From Methanomassiliicoccaceae archaeon (lineage in GTDB: Archaea; Thermoplasmatota; Thermoplasmata; Methanomassiliicoccales; Methanomethylophilaceae): a DNA stretch of 40,542 nucleotides. Location of the stretch: NCBI GenBank assembly GCA_031285205.1, contig JAITWO010000023.1, forward strand, positions 1 to 40,542, in the 5' to 3' direction. The translations under genes were made by a program, and so were the position numbers. Shown here piece by piece: positions 6,136 to 14,995 of the stretch. Under the pieces are notes generated by a model, which was not told the origin of the DNA, did not search any database, and saw only the letters and a program-made list of their open reading frames with translations. Each line of letters starts with the position of its first letter. Positions within the stretch are counted from its first letter, which is position 1.

Positions 6136-8562
6136 ATGGGTGATGCAAATTCTAGCATAGCCTCTAAGGGAAAGGAACTTTTAGGAGGTCTTATCAGGCG
6201 TGTCAAAGGCGAAAAGCCGGACACGGATGATACTGCCTCGCGCACAGGCATAAGCCTGAGGAACAGATTCTCAGCGATCGAGCCTGTGGCCGCGCCGACA
6301 GACGCGGTTCCGCAGAAGAAGTCTGAAAGGATCTCGGACCCCGATGCAGGCAGAGACGTGAAAGTGATACATACGAGCGCGGCAAGGGCCTCAGAGACAA
6401 GGTTCTCGTCCAGAATGGGACTGCCGGTGCCGGATACGGACGACACATTCGAAAGAAGGATATCATTTGACGATGAGCCGGACGGAGAGGAAGAGGATAC
6501 CCCGACGGTGTATGAGGTTCCCGCTGTCATTCAGTATGAGCAGAGCTTCGATCTCAGGGAAGAGGGGCCGCCGGAAGAGAAGGGATATGTTCCTGATGCC
6601 AGGGCCTTTCAGGACGAAACTGCCCGGAGGGCACCGGTCCCGTTCGAAGTGATGCCGACCGTCAGGGAGCCGGCGGCAGAAATGATGGAGACAAGGAAGG
6701 CCGAGGTGCCCAAGGAGCCCGCAAAGACACGGCCGGCAGAGAACGTCCGCAGAGAGACGACGGCAGAGAAGGCGGAGGTAAAGAGGACAGAGGCGCCCAA
6801 GGAGCCCGCAAAGACACGGCCGGCAGAGAAGGAGGTCCGGGCAAGCGACGATTATGACGGTTATGACTTCCTGCCGAAAAGGTGTGTCTCCGAAAGGATA
6901 TCAGCAATGATCGTGAAGGCCGTGCAGAAGGAGCCGAAGGCGCCCCCGAAGGCGGCGACAGTGCAGGAGACAGCGGTGAAACAGGAGGCAGTGAAACAGG
7001 AGCCGCCGGTCGAGAAGAAGAGTACCCTGCTCGCAGAGAAGCTGAGGTCCAGACAACCGCAGCAGGCACCGCTGAAGAAACCGGCCGAGGTACAGCTTGA
7101 CGGCCCGACACAGCACGAGGACATGTCCAGATCATCGCTCCTCAGCAAGGTCAGAAGTGATAGGACGACATCAAAGAAGGTATCCGAGGTCATACGCAAC
7201 AGCGAACAGCGCGGTCTCAAAGAAGATGTCATGACGCATCAAACAACGATCGAAGAATGCGAGGCCGAGATCTCCGTTTCGGAAGTACGGATCGCCGCAG
7301 CAAGCGTAATTTCTCAAGTACCGGACAGCGGGCACGAGGATATCATCAAAGATGATGCAGTCCTACAGGCCGAGATCGAGGTATGCAGGAGTACCGCAGT
7401 CTGCGGGGACATCGCGGAGACAAGAGAACTGCATGATGAAACGGTCCGCAGGATGACGGAGATCCATGAAGAGGCGGCGGAGATAATATCCGAGACAGCA
7501 GAGATAGTTCCCGCGATAGCAGAGGTGACGTATGAGATACCCGCAGAAGCGGAGGACGTCAAAGCGGTCGAGGTCATCGAAGTGAACATAACGGAAGCCG
7601 AGGACCTCAGGGATGCGGAAATAGTGGATGCAGGCATTACAGATGACAACGTTCCAGATGCGACCGCGGAGGCGATCGAGATCATCGAAGTGAACATAAC
7701 GGAAGCCGAGGACCTCAGGGACGCAGACGTCATTGAGATAGAGACAGCCGTCATGGAGAGCGCACCCATGCCCGCGGAGGCAGAGGACATCGGAGCGGCC
7801 GAGGTCATCGAGTTGGATCTCACGGAGGCCGAGGACCTCATGGATGCGGATGTAATTGGTATAGAGGCAGCAGTCACCGACAGTGTGCCGGAGATGACCG
7901 CAGAAATCATACCGGAAGGATCGGCAATACCGGAAGCTACGATCGAAGTTGCCCCCGAGGCGGCAGAGATAGCATTCGAGATGTCCGGATTTTCTGCGGA
8001 CGCTGAAGAGCCAGAGATCGGGATAACAGTCATTGAGGACACTCCTGCAGAGATCATACAGGAAGTATCGGCAATACCGGAAGCTGCGATCGAAGCACCC
8101 CTCGAAGAGGAGATAACATTCGAGATGTCCGGATTTTCCGGAGACGCTGCGGAGGAGATATGGGCGGCAGAGGATATGTTCACGATCGATCCGCTGAAGG
8201 AGATCGAGAACGATGCCCCGATGCAGGAAGCCGTATGCGACCACATACATATCGATGAGATGGAAGAGAGCCTTCTGGCGATGATGGACTGCGTTCTCGT
8301 TGACGACGAGATCGTTCGTGTGTCAGATGTATCTGTGCAGGAGGGGACGGTCCCGGACGCGCCGGCGATAGAGATGCCTGCCGTTGCGGAGACAGCGATA
8401 GAGATGCCTGCGGCACAGGAAGCGGTCAGGATGCCGGAAGTAGCCGTGACGCATGCAAAGGCGCATGCGGCCTGTGCCGATGCGCTGAGCATACATTTCT
8501 CCTTCCCTTCGGAAGAGACTTTGTCGCCGTCGGCCGGAGTGAGCTTCATCTGGGGAGGTTGA
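6136..8562 (+). CDS. Large acidic repeat protein of unknown function
   Basis: I do not recognise a family. With ATG 6136 (M-G-D-A-N-S-S) the product is 808 residues; the frame is open from 6067 but that lies upstream of the TATA-like TTTAAAAA at about 6093-6100. It is rich in Glu, Ala, Ile, Val and Pro, has almost no Cys, and has no signal peptide or membrane segment. An N-terminal third with Lys/Pro/Ala tracts carries two copies of an A-P-K-E-P-A-K-T-R-P-A-E unit. The middle has three copies of a V-I-E-V-N-I-T-E-A-E-D-L-R-D-A unit and two 49-residue repeats ending in T-F-E-M-S-G-F-S. The short C-terminus (SIHFSFPSEET...SFIWGG) is less acidic and could be a docking tail. It is likely mostly disordered. 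A terminator-like hairpin follows. Confidence 0.7.
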   Translation: MGDANSSIASKGKELLGGLIRRVKGEKPDTDDTASRTGISLRNRFSAIEPVAAPTDAVPQKKSERISDPDAGRDVKVIHTSAARASETRFSSRMGLPVPDTDDTFERRISFDDEPDGEEEDTPTVYEVPAVIQYEQSFDLREEGPPEEKGYVPDARAFQDETARRAPVPFEVMPTVREPAAEMMETRKAEVPKEPAKTRPAENVRRETTAEKAEVKRTEAPKEPAKTRPAEKEVRASDDYDGYDFLPKRCVSERISAMIVKAVQKEPKAPPKAATVQETAVKQEAVKQEPPVEKKSTLLAEKLRSRQPQQAPLKKPAEVQLDGPTQHEDMSRSSLLSKVRSDRTTSKKVSEVIRNSEQRGLKEDVMTHQTTIEECEAEISVSEVRIAAASVISQVPDSGHEDIIKDDAVLQAEIEVCRSTAVCGDIAETRELHDETVRRMTEIHEEAAEIISETAEIVPAIAEVTYEIPAEAEDVKAVEVIEVNITEAEDLRDAEIVDAGITDDNVPDATAEAIEIIEVNITEAEDLRDADVIEIETAVMESAPMPAEAEDIGAAEVIELDLTEAEDLMDADVIGIEAAVTDSVPEMTAEIIPEGSAIPEATIEVAPEAAEIAFEMSGFSADAEEPEIGITVIEDTPAEIIQEVSAIPEAAIEAPLEEEITFEMSGFSGDAAEEIWAAEDMFTIDPLKEIENDAPMQEAVCDHIHIDEMEESLLAMMDCVLVDDEIVRVSDVSVQEGTVPDAPAIEMPAVAETAIEMPAAQEAVRMPEVAVTHAKAHAACADALSIHFSFPSEETLSPSAGVSFIWGG
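7573..7850 (+). repeat. Three in-gene copies of a 47-bp unit
   Basis: Units begin at 7573, 7681 and 7804. The first two are nearly identical at DNA level across 47 bp (GTCATCGAAGTGAACATAAC and onward); the third is diverged. Spacings are 108 and 123 bp, both multiples of three, so each copy encodes the same V/I-I-E-V/L-N/D-I/L-T-E-A-E-D-L peptide. The pattern points to recent in-frame duplication. Confidence 0.85.
7903..8150 (+). repeat. Two in-gene copies of a 147-bp unit
   Basis: Copies start at 7903 and 8050, exactly 147 bp (49 codons) apart. Each contains GCAATACCGGAAGC and then GAGATGTCCGGATTTTC. The encoded unit runs from an I-I-P/Q-E segment through S-A-I-P-E-A to F-E-M-S-G-F-S. Confidence 0.85.
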
Positions 8563-8572
8563 CAATTATCCG

Positions 8573-8612
8573 AGGCCCGTGAATTCCTCCTCACGGGCCT
8601 TACTGTTTTTTT
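8573..8612 (+). terminator. Hairpin plus T-run terminator
   Basis: A perfect 10-bp stem AGGCCCGTGA/TCACGGGCCT (8573-8582, 8591-8600) with an 8-nt loop is followed by TACTG and a run of seven T (8606-8612). It sits 11 bp after the stop of the acidic repeat gene and before the antiporter gene. Confidence 0.75.
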
Positions 8613-8647
8613 GACCATTAAAAAGACTAAGCGTAAATACAGAGAGC

Positions 8648-9940
8648 GTGATACACCGTACCATGGCAGAGCTTGACATGGGGCAGTTACTGATAATATT
8701 ATCAGTATTATTCGTCCTGGCGTTCTCCGCGTCCACTGTGATGAAGCGCTTCGGCATCCCGGGGCTGATAGGGGAGATACTCGTCGGAGTTCTGGTGGCC
8801 AATGTGATAATAGGGGATTGGAGCTTCCTCGAGGATACGCTCAACGTGATCCGTCCGGGGCTGGACGAGCATGGCGTCTTCGCGGACGGCAATCTGTACT
8901 GGTCCGTGATCGAGGCGTTGGCGCAACTCGGGGTCATATTCCTGCTGTTCACTGTAGGCCTTGAAACAAAGGTGAAGGATCTGACGTCCTTCGGAAGGAC
9001 GGCGCTGCTCGTCGCGATATTGGGAGTGGTGATCCCGCTGATCCTCGGGTATGCGGTCATAATGGTATGGTACGGGGACATCTACGTCGCGTTATTCATG
9101 GGTGCGGCGATGGTCGCGACGTCGGTCGGCATAACGGCGCAGGTGATAAGGGACATGCACCTGATGAGCGCATCGGAATCCAGGATAATCATAGGTGCGG
9201 CGGTCATAGATGATATTTTGGGGATAATCGTGCTGACGATAGTCGCAGGGATGGCGGCCACCGGCACCATAGACATCACGGATGTGGCGGAAGTGGTGAT
9301 CATTTCGTCAATATTCGTCATCGCCGTGATCGTATTGTGCAGCAAGGGCATGCCGCGCATCGCCGGCAGGCTGAAGGCGGCCGCTGACGGAAAATGGATG
9401 TCAAAGATAGACCTATTCGCGGTCGCCGTGATAATATGCCTTGTGATGTCGGCACTCGCCGCCGAGATGAGGCTGGCACCGATCATCGGAGCGTTCCTGG
9501 CAGGCATGATATTCGCGGACCATGCGCACGATCACGGGCTGGATAAGAAACTGTCGACGGTGACGGCGCTCCTCCTGCCGTTCTTCTTTGTTTACGTGGG
9601 TTTACATATAGATGTCAGGCTGTTCGATTCCGAGCTCATCATCCTGGCGCTGATAATAATCGTACTGGCGATAATCTCGAAGTACATCGGATGCGGCCTC
9701 GGGACGATGATAAGCGACCGTAAAAAGGAAAGCTCTCCGAACATCGTCGGCATCGGGATGATACCAAGAGGGGAAGTGGGGATAATCGTTGCGCTGATAG
9801 GCGTCAAGATGCTGCTTGAGTCGAACCCTTACATCATAGATGTGTTCGCCATCGTGGTGCTCATGTCAGTGGTCACAACGGTCATAGCGCCGTTTGTGCT
9901 GTCACGCGCGTTCAAGAAGAAGTACGGAAAACGGGCATGA
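8648..9940 (+). CDS. Cation/proton antiporter, Kef/CPA2 type
   Basis: The 430-residue protein is highly hydrophobic with about 12-13 transmembrane segments. It opens with LLIILSVLFVLAFSASTVMKR, then a GLIGEILVGVLVAN segment, GVIFLLFTVGLE, and SESRIIIGAAVIDDILGIIVLTIVAG, which holds the paired Asp residues of the ion-binding site in CPA antiporters. A charged loop and a segment APIIGAFLAGMIFAD follow. There is no cytoplasmic TrkA domain, so it is more like NapA/NhaS than full-length Kef. The ion (Na+ or K+) is undetermined. GTG 8648 sits about 26 nt after a TATA-like TTAAAAAG; ATG 8663 (MAELDMG) is an equally good start. Confidence 0.87.
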   Translation: MIHRTMAELDMGQLLIILSVLFVLAFSASTVMKRFGIPGLIGEILVGVLVANVIIGDWSFLEDTLNVIRPGLDEHGVFADGNLYWSVIEALAQLGVIFLLFTVGLETKVKDLTSFGRTALLVAILGVVIPLILGYAVIMVWYGDIYVALFMGAAMVATSVGITAQVIRDMHLMSASESRIIIGAAVIDDILGIIVLTIVAGMAATGTIDITDVAEVVIISSIFVIAVIVLCSKGMPRIAGRLKAAADGKWMSKIDLFAVAVIICLVMSALAAEMRLAPIIGAFLAGMIFADHAHDHGLDKKLSTVTALLLPFFFVYVGLHIDVRLFDSELIILALIIIVLAIISKYIGCGLGTMISDRKKESSPNIVGIGMIPRGEVGIIVALIGVKMLLESNPYIIDVFAIVVLMSVVTTVIAPFVLSRAFKKKYGKRA

Positions 9941-9965
9941 ATTCATCATGTACGGTGCAGAAAGA

Positions 9966-10130
9966 TCACATAGGATAGAATATGTGCAGAAGCAACACAC
10001 CTATGGAAACGCCTATGGCGATGCCGATCACGACCTTCGGCGAGATCTTGAGGGCCTTGTCGTTCTCCGTGTCGAAGTATCTTATAAGGCCGGCCTGCTG
10101 CTGTATACCGCTGCCTTCTTTCTTTGCCAT
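9966..10130 (-). CDS. secG: Protein translocase subunit Sec61-beta (SecG)
   Basis: This small 54-residue protein starts MAKKEGSGIQQQAGLIRYFD and ends with one C-terminal transmembrane helix, KVVIGIAIGVSIGVLLLHIF. This is the archaeal Sec61-beta layout: a short cytosolic N-terminus, the G-L-I-R-Y-F/Y-D/E motif, then a tail anchor. It is the non-essential third subunit of the SecYEbeta channel. A minus-strand TATA-like CTTTTTATACAG lies about 25-30 nt before ATG 10130. It is convergent with the antiporter gene, 25 bp away. Confidence 0.9.
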   Translation of the reverse strand: MAKKEGSGIQQQAGLIRYFDTENDKALKISPKVVIGIAIGVSIGVLLLHIFYPM

Positions 10131-10236
10131 GTTATTCTCAATCATGCGTTCTGTATAAAAAGATTGTCAGGCATCTTGGATGATTTCCTGTCAGCCCGGT
10201 CATGAGAGCGCATAAGCATACCATGCGACCGTCATG

Positions 10237-11232
10237 TCAGGGGTTCAGAAGAACATGATAATGTCTGGAGAGGGACCCGTGCACCTTCTGCACGAACACG
10301 TCCTCCAACTCCATCGGCTCAGGATGCAGTTTGCACGGAAGTACTGCCGTCGCCCTTCCGCCGTGTTTCAGGCACCTGCTCATCGATGTCATCGCACGGC
10401 GGTATATGCTCATGATGTCCTCTCCGGCGGTGTGCGTGGACCTCCCGTAGGGAGGGTCGGTGACGACCGCATCAACATCGGTGAACCTCGAAGGCACGTC
10501 GCCTATGTCCAGGACATCGGAGTCATGCATCCTCAGGCCGTAATGCTCCATGTTCTCGATGCACCCGGTCACCATCCTTTCGTCGATGTCCGATGCCATC
10601 ACCCTCATCCCCATGGACGCAGCCTCCATGATCACCCCCCCGGTGCCGCAGAACGGGTCCAGTACGGTGCCGCCCTTTCTCACGCCTGTCAAATTGATGG
10701 ATGCGCGTGCGAACTTCGGGTGCAGTGATATCGGCGAGAAGAACGGCCTCTCAGCGACCTTCCTCTTTTCGAACGATGATCTGTCAACTGTCTCGTCACA
10801 GATGAACACGTGTATCCTGTCCGACATGAACACCCTGACCTCAATGTCTGGGTCGTTCAGGGAGACATCGTTGCGTCGTGAAAGGGCCTTCCCGAGTTTT
10901 TTAACGATATCCCGTGAATCGATATGGCACATCATCCCCTCAAATCTTCTGGCGCGGACCGCGAATGTCCCTTCAGGTATGACGATATCATCGAATCCCG
11001 AGGTATCGGAGACGTCAAATGAGCCGAGATGCCTTCCCAGTTTTTGGGTGAGGGCGATCCTTTCGGCGATATCTCCGAACGCAGAATCATCGAACTCCGC
11101 TGTAGCGTAGCCGGGGCCCTTCGAGAACGAGGACGCGGCGGAGCCGGATGCCGCCGTTATGCATGCATACGCTTCCGCGGCCGGCATGACAGGATGCTCT
11201 CCCGAAAGTTCAAAGAAATATTTTCCGATCAT
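10237..11232 (-). CDS. tRNA (guanine-10-N2) methyltransferase, Trm-G10/Trm11 family
   Basis: This protein is predicted to methylate G10 of tRNA to m2G or m2,2G using SAM. The N-terminal part (about residues 1-150) looks like the NFLD/THUMP substrate-binding region (MIGKYFFELSGEHPVMPAAEA). The C-terminal Rossmann methylase has VLDPFCGTGGVIMEAASMG (about residue 190) and the catalytic DPPYG motif of amino-methylases (VVTDPPYGRST). The 331-residue length fits archaeal Trm-G10. It lies 18 bp downstream of arcS on the same strand, so two tRNA-modification genes form a unit. Confidence 0.88.
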   Translation of the reverse strand: MIGKYFFELSGEHPVMPAAEAYACITAASGSAASSFSKGPGYATAEFDDSAFGDIAERIALTQKLGRHLGSFDVSDTSGFDDIVIPEGTFAVRARRFEGMMCHIDSRDIVKKLGKALSRRNDVSLNDPDIEVRVFMSDRIHVFICDETVDRSSFEKRKVAERPFFSPISLHPKFARASINLTGVRKGGTVLDPFCGTGGVIMEAASMGMRVMASDIDERMVTGCIENMEHYGLRMHDSDVLDIGDVPSRFTDVDAVVTDPPYGRSTHTAGEDIMSIYRRAMTSMSRCLKHGGRATAVLPCKLHPEPMELEDVFVQKVHGSLSRHYHVLLNP

Positions 11233-11250
11233 ATCAACACGGTCTCGCGA

Positions 11251-12939
11251 TCATTTGGCCTTATGGCGCACCTTCACCGCTATCCCTCTGCTGAGGTCCT
11301 CCATCTCCGCCCCCGACATCGCGGCGACACCCACAGCCTTCACGGTGCCGTTCATTGTCACGGCGACCTCATCGCCCGCCCTTATGTTACGGTCCGCCTT
11401 TGAGACCCCCACAGCAAAGAGGTTCCCCTTCATCTCAAAGTCCGCCATCTCCGCCACGCTGACGCCCGCCGCCGCAAGGCGCTCTGCGCCCTCTAACGTA
11501 AGCGACACCATCCCTCTCTCCGGACTCAGCATCCCTATCTGTTCCTTTCCGGAATGCATCTTCCAGTAGGGGAATTTCCCGGTCACGTCGGTATTGTGCA
11601 TAAGTGCATCCGCCGCATCCTTACCGAACTGGAATCTCAGCACGGAACGGATGTTCTCCTGCCTATCCTTATGGTACCCGCACCTCTCCATCCCGGCGGC
11701 CGCATCGCGTACCGCATTCTCCAGGTTATTGAGTGATGCGGGGGACGCAGGATCGCCGACGGACGTTTCCGTCAGGTCGGTGAGCTCCCTTATCAGATCG
11801 GTGGCATCGCCGAGATGGGATATCACTTCGTCATACCCGAACTCAAGCAGTTCTGAGAGCATGCCGCGTATAATCTCCCTTTCCTGACATTTCCACTCTC
11901 CTGTGACAGGTATGTCGTAGGAGGATGCGGGGAAGAACACGTCCAATTCTCTGGGGACGATGCCCAGCGGGGATGTGACGATGACCTCGTGGACCAGCGT
12001 ATCATGATCGCCGGTGTGTATAGCGGACGCGAACGCCTTGTGTGTCTTTGAAGTATGGTACGGCTTTTTAGCGGAGCATGGAAGAAGGACGAGTATGCGC
12101 TTATGCTCCGGGGGGACGTAACGTTCGGAGATCATCTTCCGGAAGCGTCTCACCTCCGGCCTGAATAATGATTGGGTGGTGTTGCACGAGAACCTTCCTC
12201 CGACCGTACTGCACATCTCCTCTTGATATTCGTAACCGACACGGTCGAATATCCTGAGCGCGGCAACCAGGGAGGGCGATGACACCCTCTGGTCGACCAG
12301 CTCTCTTAACCTTCCGGAACTGATGAACATCGTCACTTTAGAGCATTCCGCCGCGATCTCGTCAATATTCCGCTGCGACACATCCTGATCTGTAAAGATC
12401 TCCCCTTCCGGAATGTATAACATACCGAGCCTTCCCGCGGAGACGGGCAGGGAATCATCGAACACATCTACGCCCATATAGGTCAGCAGCGCCAGGTTGG
12501 ACGGGTCCGCGAGGCCGGGCGCATACAGCAGAGAATTATTCCCTATCTTCATCCGGATGTGCATTATCGTGTCGACCATCCTTCTCGGGTCCTTCCTCAG
12601 CTCAAATGCATTAGAGATCACCGTGATGTCGGTATCCTCAGGGATCACCTCGTCACCGGTGAGCGGAAGCCTGAGCACGCACACTCCGTTATCATCATGG
12701 GGAGGGGAGCGGGCATCCGATGAGGCGACCGTCCTGAGTCCGCGGTCCATGAGGATCTTATCATCGCCAACGACAAGCGCCCTTGCACGGTCATCAACGG
12801 AAACGTATATCTGCGGTATGCAGTCTGCATCAGCGGACCGATCGACCGTCCTCAGCAGGACCGGCGTCCTTATCGTGACGCCGTTCTTTCTGAGCTCGCA
12901 TATCCTCCCCCTCTGCGACCTTGACAGGACCTCAAGCAT
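11251..12939 (-). CDS. arcS: Archaeosine synthase ArcS (TgtA2)
   Basis: ArcS modifies preQ0 at position 15 of archaeal tRNA on the path to archaeosine; in many archaea it adds lysine and works with the radical-SAM enzyme RaSEA. The 562-residue protein has a TGT-like N-terminal region that lacks the usual catalytic context, the hallmark motif PCSAKKPYHTSKTHKAF in the middle (about residue 280), and a C-terminal PUA RNA-binding domain (MVSLTLEGAERLAAAGV through VGVAAMSG). A minus-strand TATA-like ATTAATTAATG lies about 25 nt before ATG 12939, so the mRNA is probably leaderless. TGT proper and RaSEA are not in this window. Confidence 0.9.
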   Translation of the reverse strand: MLEVLSRSQRGRICELRKNGVTIRTPVLLRTVDRSADADCIPQIYVSVDDRARALVVGDDKILMDRGLRTVASSDARSPPHDDNGVCVLRLPLTGDEVIPEDTDITVISNAFELRKDPRRMVDTIMHIRMKIGNNSLLYAPGLADPSNLALLTYMGVDVFDDSLPVSAGRLGMLYIPEGEIFTDQDVSQRNIDEIAAECSKVTMFISSGRLRELVDQRVSSPSLVAALRIFDRVGYEYQEEMCSTVGGRFSCNTTQSLFRPEVRRFRKMISERYVPPEHKRILVLLPCSAKKPYHTSKTHKAFASAIHTGDHDTLVHEVIVTSPLGIVPRELDVFFPASSYDIPVTGEWKCQEREIIRGMLSELLEFGYDEVISHLGDATDLIRELTDLTETSVGDPASPASLNNLENAVRDAAAGMERCGYHKDRQENIRSVLRFQFGKDAADALMHNTDVTGKFPYWKMHSGKEQIGMLSPERGMVSLTLEGAERLAAAGVSVAEMADFEMKGNLFAVGVSKADRNIRAGDEVAVTMNGTVKAVGVAAMSGAEMEDLSRGIAVKVRHKAK

Positions 12940-13053
12940 GAATGTCGCAACACCCTTTCATTAATTAATGTTGCCCATGCCGGCATGTGCATATGTGCGC
13001 ATGGCGAAGAAGTAAGCAAAGATGTTAAATCGTCCGCACAGATACGGATATGC

Positions 13054-13986
13054 ATGAGCTTTTACGATAAGGACATTGTTTCCATCAGGGACTTCGGCAG
13101 AAAGCAGATCGAGGAGATACTGGAAGTATCGGAGAGGATGGTGCCTTACGCCATGGGCGAGAAAAGGACAAAGGTCCTTGAAGGCCGCATACTCGGGAAT
13201 CTGTTCTTCGAACCGTCGACCCGTACCAGGCTGTCGTTCGAGAGCGCCGCCCACAGGCTGGGGGTCGACGTGATAGATGTATCCGAGATGTCAGCGACAT
13301 CCATCTCCAAAGGGGAGACCCTTGCGGACACGATAAGGATGGTGGACGCATACTGCGACCTGATAGTGCTGAGGCACCCTCACGAGGGGGCCGCAAGACT
13401 GGCCGCGAAGTTCTCGGAGAACCCGGTGATCAATGCGGGCGACGGTGCGGGATCGCATCCCACACAGACGCTCCTGGACCTTTTCACTATAAAGAGGGCG
13501 AAGAAGAATATTGACGGGCTGAACATAGTGCTCGTCGGGGACCTCAAATATGGGAGGACGGTGCACTCGCTGATCGATGCACTCTCAATATTCGGAGCAA
13601 AACTGACGTTCGTTGCTCCGAAGACACTGCAGATGCCCGAGGACAATGTGAAGCATGTGAAGAAGAGCGGCATCAATCCGATCCTCACGGACAGACTGGA
13701 GGACGTGATACCGTCAGCGGATGTACTGTATGTAACAAGGATCCAAAGGGAGAGGTTCCCTGACCCGTCGGAATATAACAAGGTGGCAGGGATGTACCGT
13801 ATAAACAACGAGATGTTAAGGGAGGCGAAGAGCGACATGATCGTCATGCATCCGCTTCCCAGAGTGGACGAGATAGCCCCGGAGGTGGACAGCACCCCGC
13901 ATGCCAAATACTTTGAGCAGGCGTTCAACGGGATACCGGTGAGGATGGCATTGCTGTACATGATATTGGGAGGGGAGGGATTATGA
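13054..13986 (+). CDS. pyrB: Aspartate carbamoyltransferase, catalytic subunit
   Basis: The enzyme forms carbamoyl-aspartate, the first committed step of pyrimidine synthesis. The 310-residue protein has the carbamoyl-phosphate loop FFEPSTRTRLSFESA (about residues 51-65), the aspartate-domain GDLKYGRTVHSL (about 163-174) and HPLPRVDEI near the C-terminus. The frame is open from 12985, but family alignment places the start at MSFYDKDIVSIRDFG, and a TATA-like TGTTAAATCG lies about 25-30 nt upstream. Its TGA overlaps the pyrI start, so the two subunits are probably translated together. Confidence 0.96.
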   Translation: MSFYDKDIVSIRDFGRKQIEEILEVSERMVPYAMGEKRTKVLEGRILGNLFFEPSTRTRLSFESAAHRLGVDVIDVSEMSATSISKGETLADTIRMVDAYCDLIVLRHPHEGAARLAAKFSENPVINAGDGAGSHPTQTLLDLFTIKRAKKNIDGLNIVLVGDLKYGRTVHSLIDALSIFGAKLTFVAPKTLQMPEDNVKHVKKSGINPILTDRLEDVIPSADVLYVTRIQRERFPDPSEYNKVAGMYRINNEMLREAKSDMIVMHPLPRVDEIAPEVDSTPHAKYFEQAFNGIPVRMALLYMILGGEGL

Positions 13987-14462
13987 TGGAGACTCCGAGA
14001 GAGATAAAAGTGTCACCGATAAGGAACGGGACGGTCATAGACCACATCACTGCCGGCCAGGCGCTGAACGTGCTCAAGATACTCGGCGTCAACGAATATA
14101 ACGTTGATTCGACGATAAGCGTCGTCATGCGCGTATCCTCCAAGAAAGAGGGGACGGGCGGGTGGAAGGACGTCGTGAAGGTGGAGGACCGCGAACTGGA
14201 CACGAAGACGGTCGATAAGATAGCATTGATAGCTCCGAACGCCACGATCGCGATAATAAGGGATTACTTCGTGGCTGAGAAGAAGAAAGTGAACCTTGCG
14301 CCCACGATATCCGGGCTGGTCAGATGCAGCAACCCCAACTGCATCACCAACAGGAACGAACCGGTGGAGCCGGAGTTCGATGTCGTATCAAAGGACCCGC
14401 CGACGCTCAGGTGCAAATACTGCGACAGGATGCTGTCGAACATATCGGACAATCTGATCTGA
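13983..14462 (+). CDS. pyrI: Aspartate carbamoyltransferase, regulatory subunit
   Basis: This 159-residue allosteric subunit binds nucleotides (CTP/ATP) in its N-terminal domain (KVSPIRNGTVIDHITAGQALNVLKILG) and zinc in its C-terminal domain. The four zinc cysteines are visible as C-S-N-P-N-C and C-K-Y-C-D. It assembles with PyrB into the dodecameric holoenzyme. ATG 13983 overlaps the pyrB stop (ATGA); ATG 13986 is also in frame. Confidence 0.96.
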   Translation: MMETPREIKVSPIRNGTVIDHITAGQALNVLKILGVNEYNVDSTISVVMRVSSKKEGTGGWKDVVKVEDRELDTKTVDKIALIAPNATIAIIRDYFVAEKKKVNLAPTISGLVRCSNPNCITNRNEPVEPEFDVVSKDPPTLRCKYCDRMLSNISDNLI

Positions 14463-14995
14463 TGAGGCTGATAATAGTCACCGGGATGCCCGGTACCGGT
14501 AAGGAGGAGTTCCTGAACGTCGCCGTTGATATGGGGATACCGTTCATCAGGATGGGCGATGTCGTCAGGTCGTCGTATGTGACGCGCGATGCTTCATGCG
14601 AAGCCATGTCAGTGGGCGAGTTCGCCGAATCCGAACGTAAAAGATACGGATACGACATATGGGCGAAACGTTCGCTTGAGAGGATGAACGGCCCCGTGTT
14701 CTTGGTGGACGGATGCAGGAGCATAGACGAGGTCAACGCATTCAGGCCGCTGACTGATGACGTGATCGTCGTAGCGATCCATTCCACACCCGAGACGAGA
14801 TATGAGAGGCTTGTCAGACGAAACAGGAACGACGCCCCGTCGACGCTGCAGGAGTTCATCGAACGGGATGACAGGGAGATAGGATGGGGCCTCGCGAAGA
14901 TCATCGCGCTCGCCGACATAATGATACCGAATGATACAACGCTCGAGGACCTCCATGAGGCATCAAGGAACGTGCTTGAGAGGCTGAGGCCGTGA
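14462..14995 (+). CDS. UPF0200 P-loop nucleotide kinase-like protein
   Basis: This 177-residue protein starts MRLIIVTGMPGTGKEEFLNVA. The P-loop GMPGTGKEE has Glu where Ser/Thr usually follows Lys, which is typical of the archaeal UPF0200 family rather than a defect. Other features are a lid-like region RYERLVRRNRNDAP and a C-terminal IALADIMIPNDTTLEDL, reminiscent of dephospho-CoA and nucleoside monophosphate kinases. The natural substrate is not known. ATG 14462 overlaps the pyrI stop (TGATG), placing it in the pyrimidine operon and making a nucleotide substrate plausible. Confidence 0.82.
   Translation: MRLIIVTGMPGTGKEEFLNVAVDMGIPFIRMGDVVRSSYVTRDASCEAMSVGEFAESERKRYGYDIWAKRSLERMNGPVFLVDGCRSIDEVNAFRPLTDDVIVVAIHSTPETRYERLVRRNRNDAPSTLQEFIERDDREIGWGLAKIIALADIMIPNDTTLEDLHEASRNVLERLRP

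Noticed and set aside
7314-8618. Long 434-codon minus-strand frame opposite the acidic repeat gene
   Set aside because: It is a Ser/Ala/Thr-rich shadow caused by the biased codon use of the plus-strand gene, with no start context.
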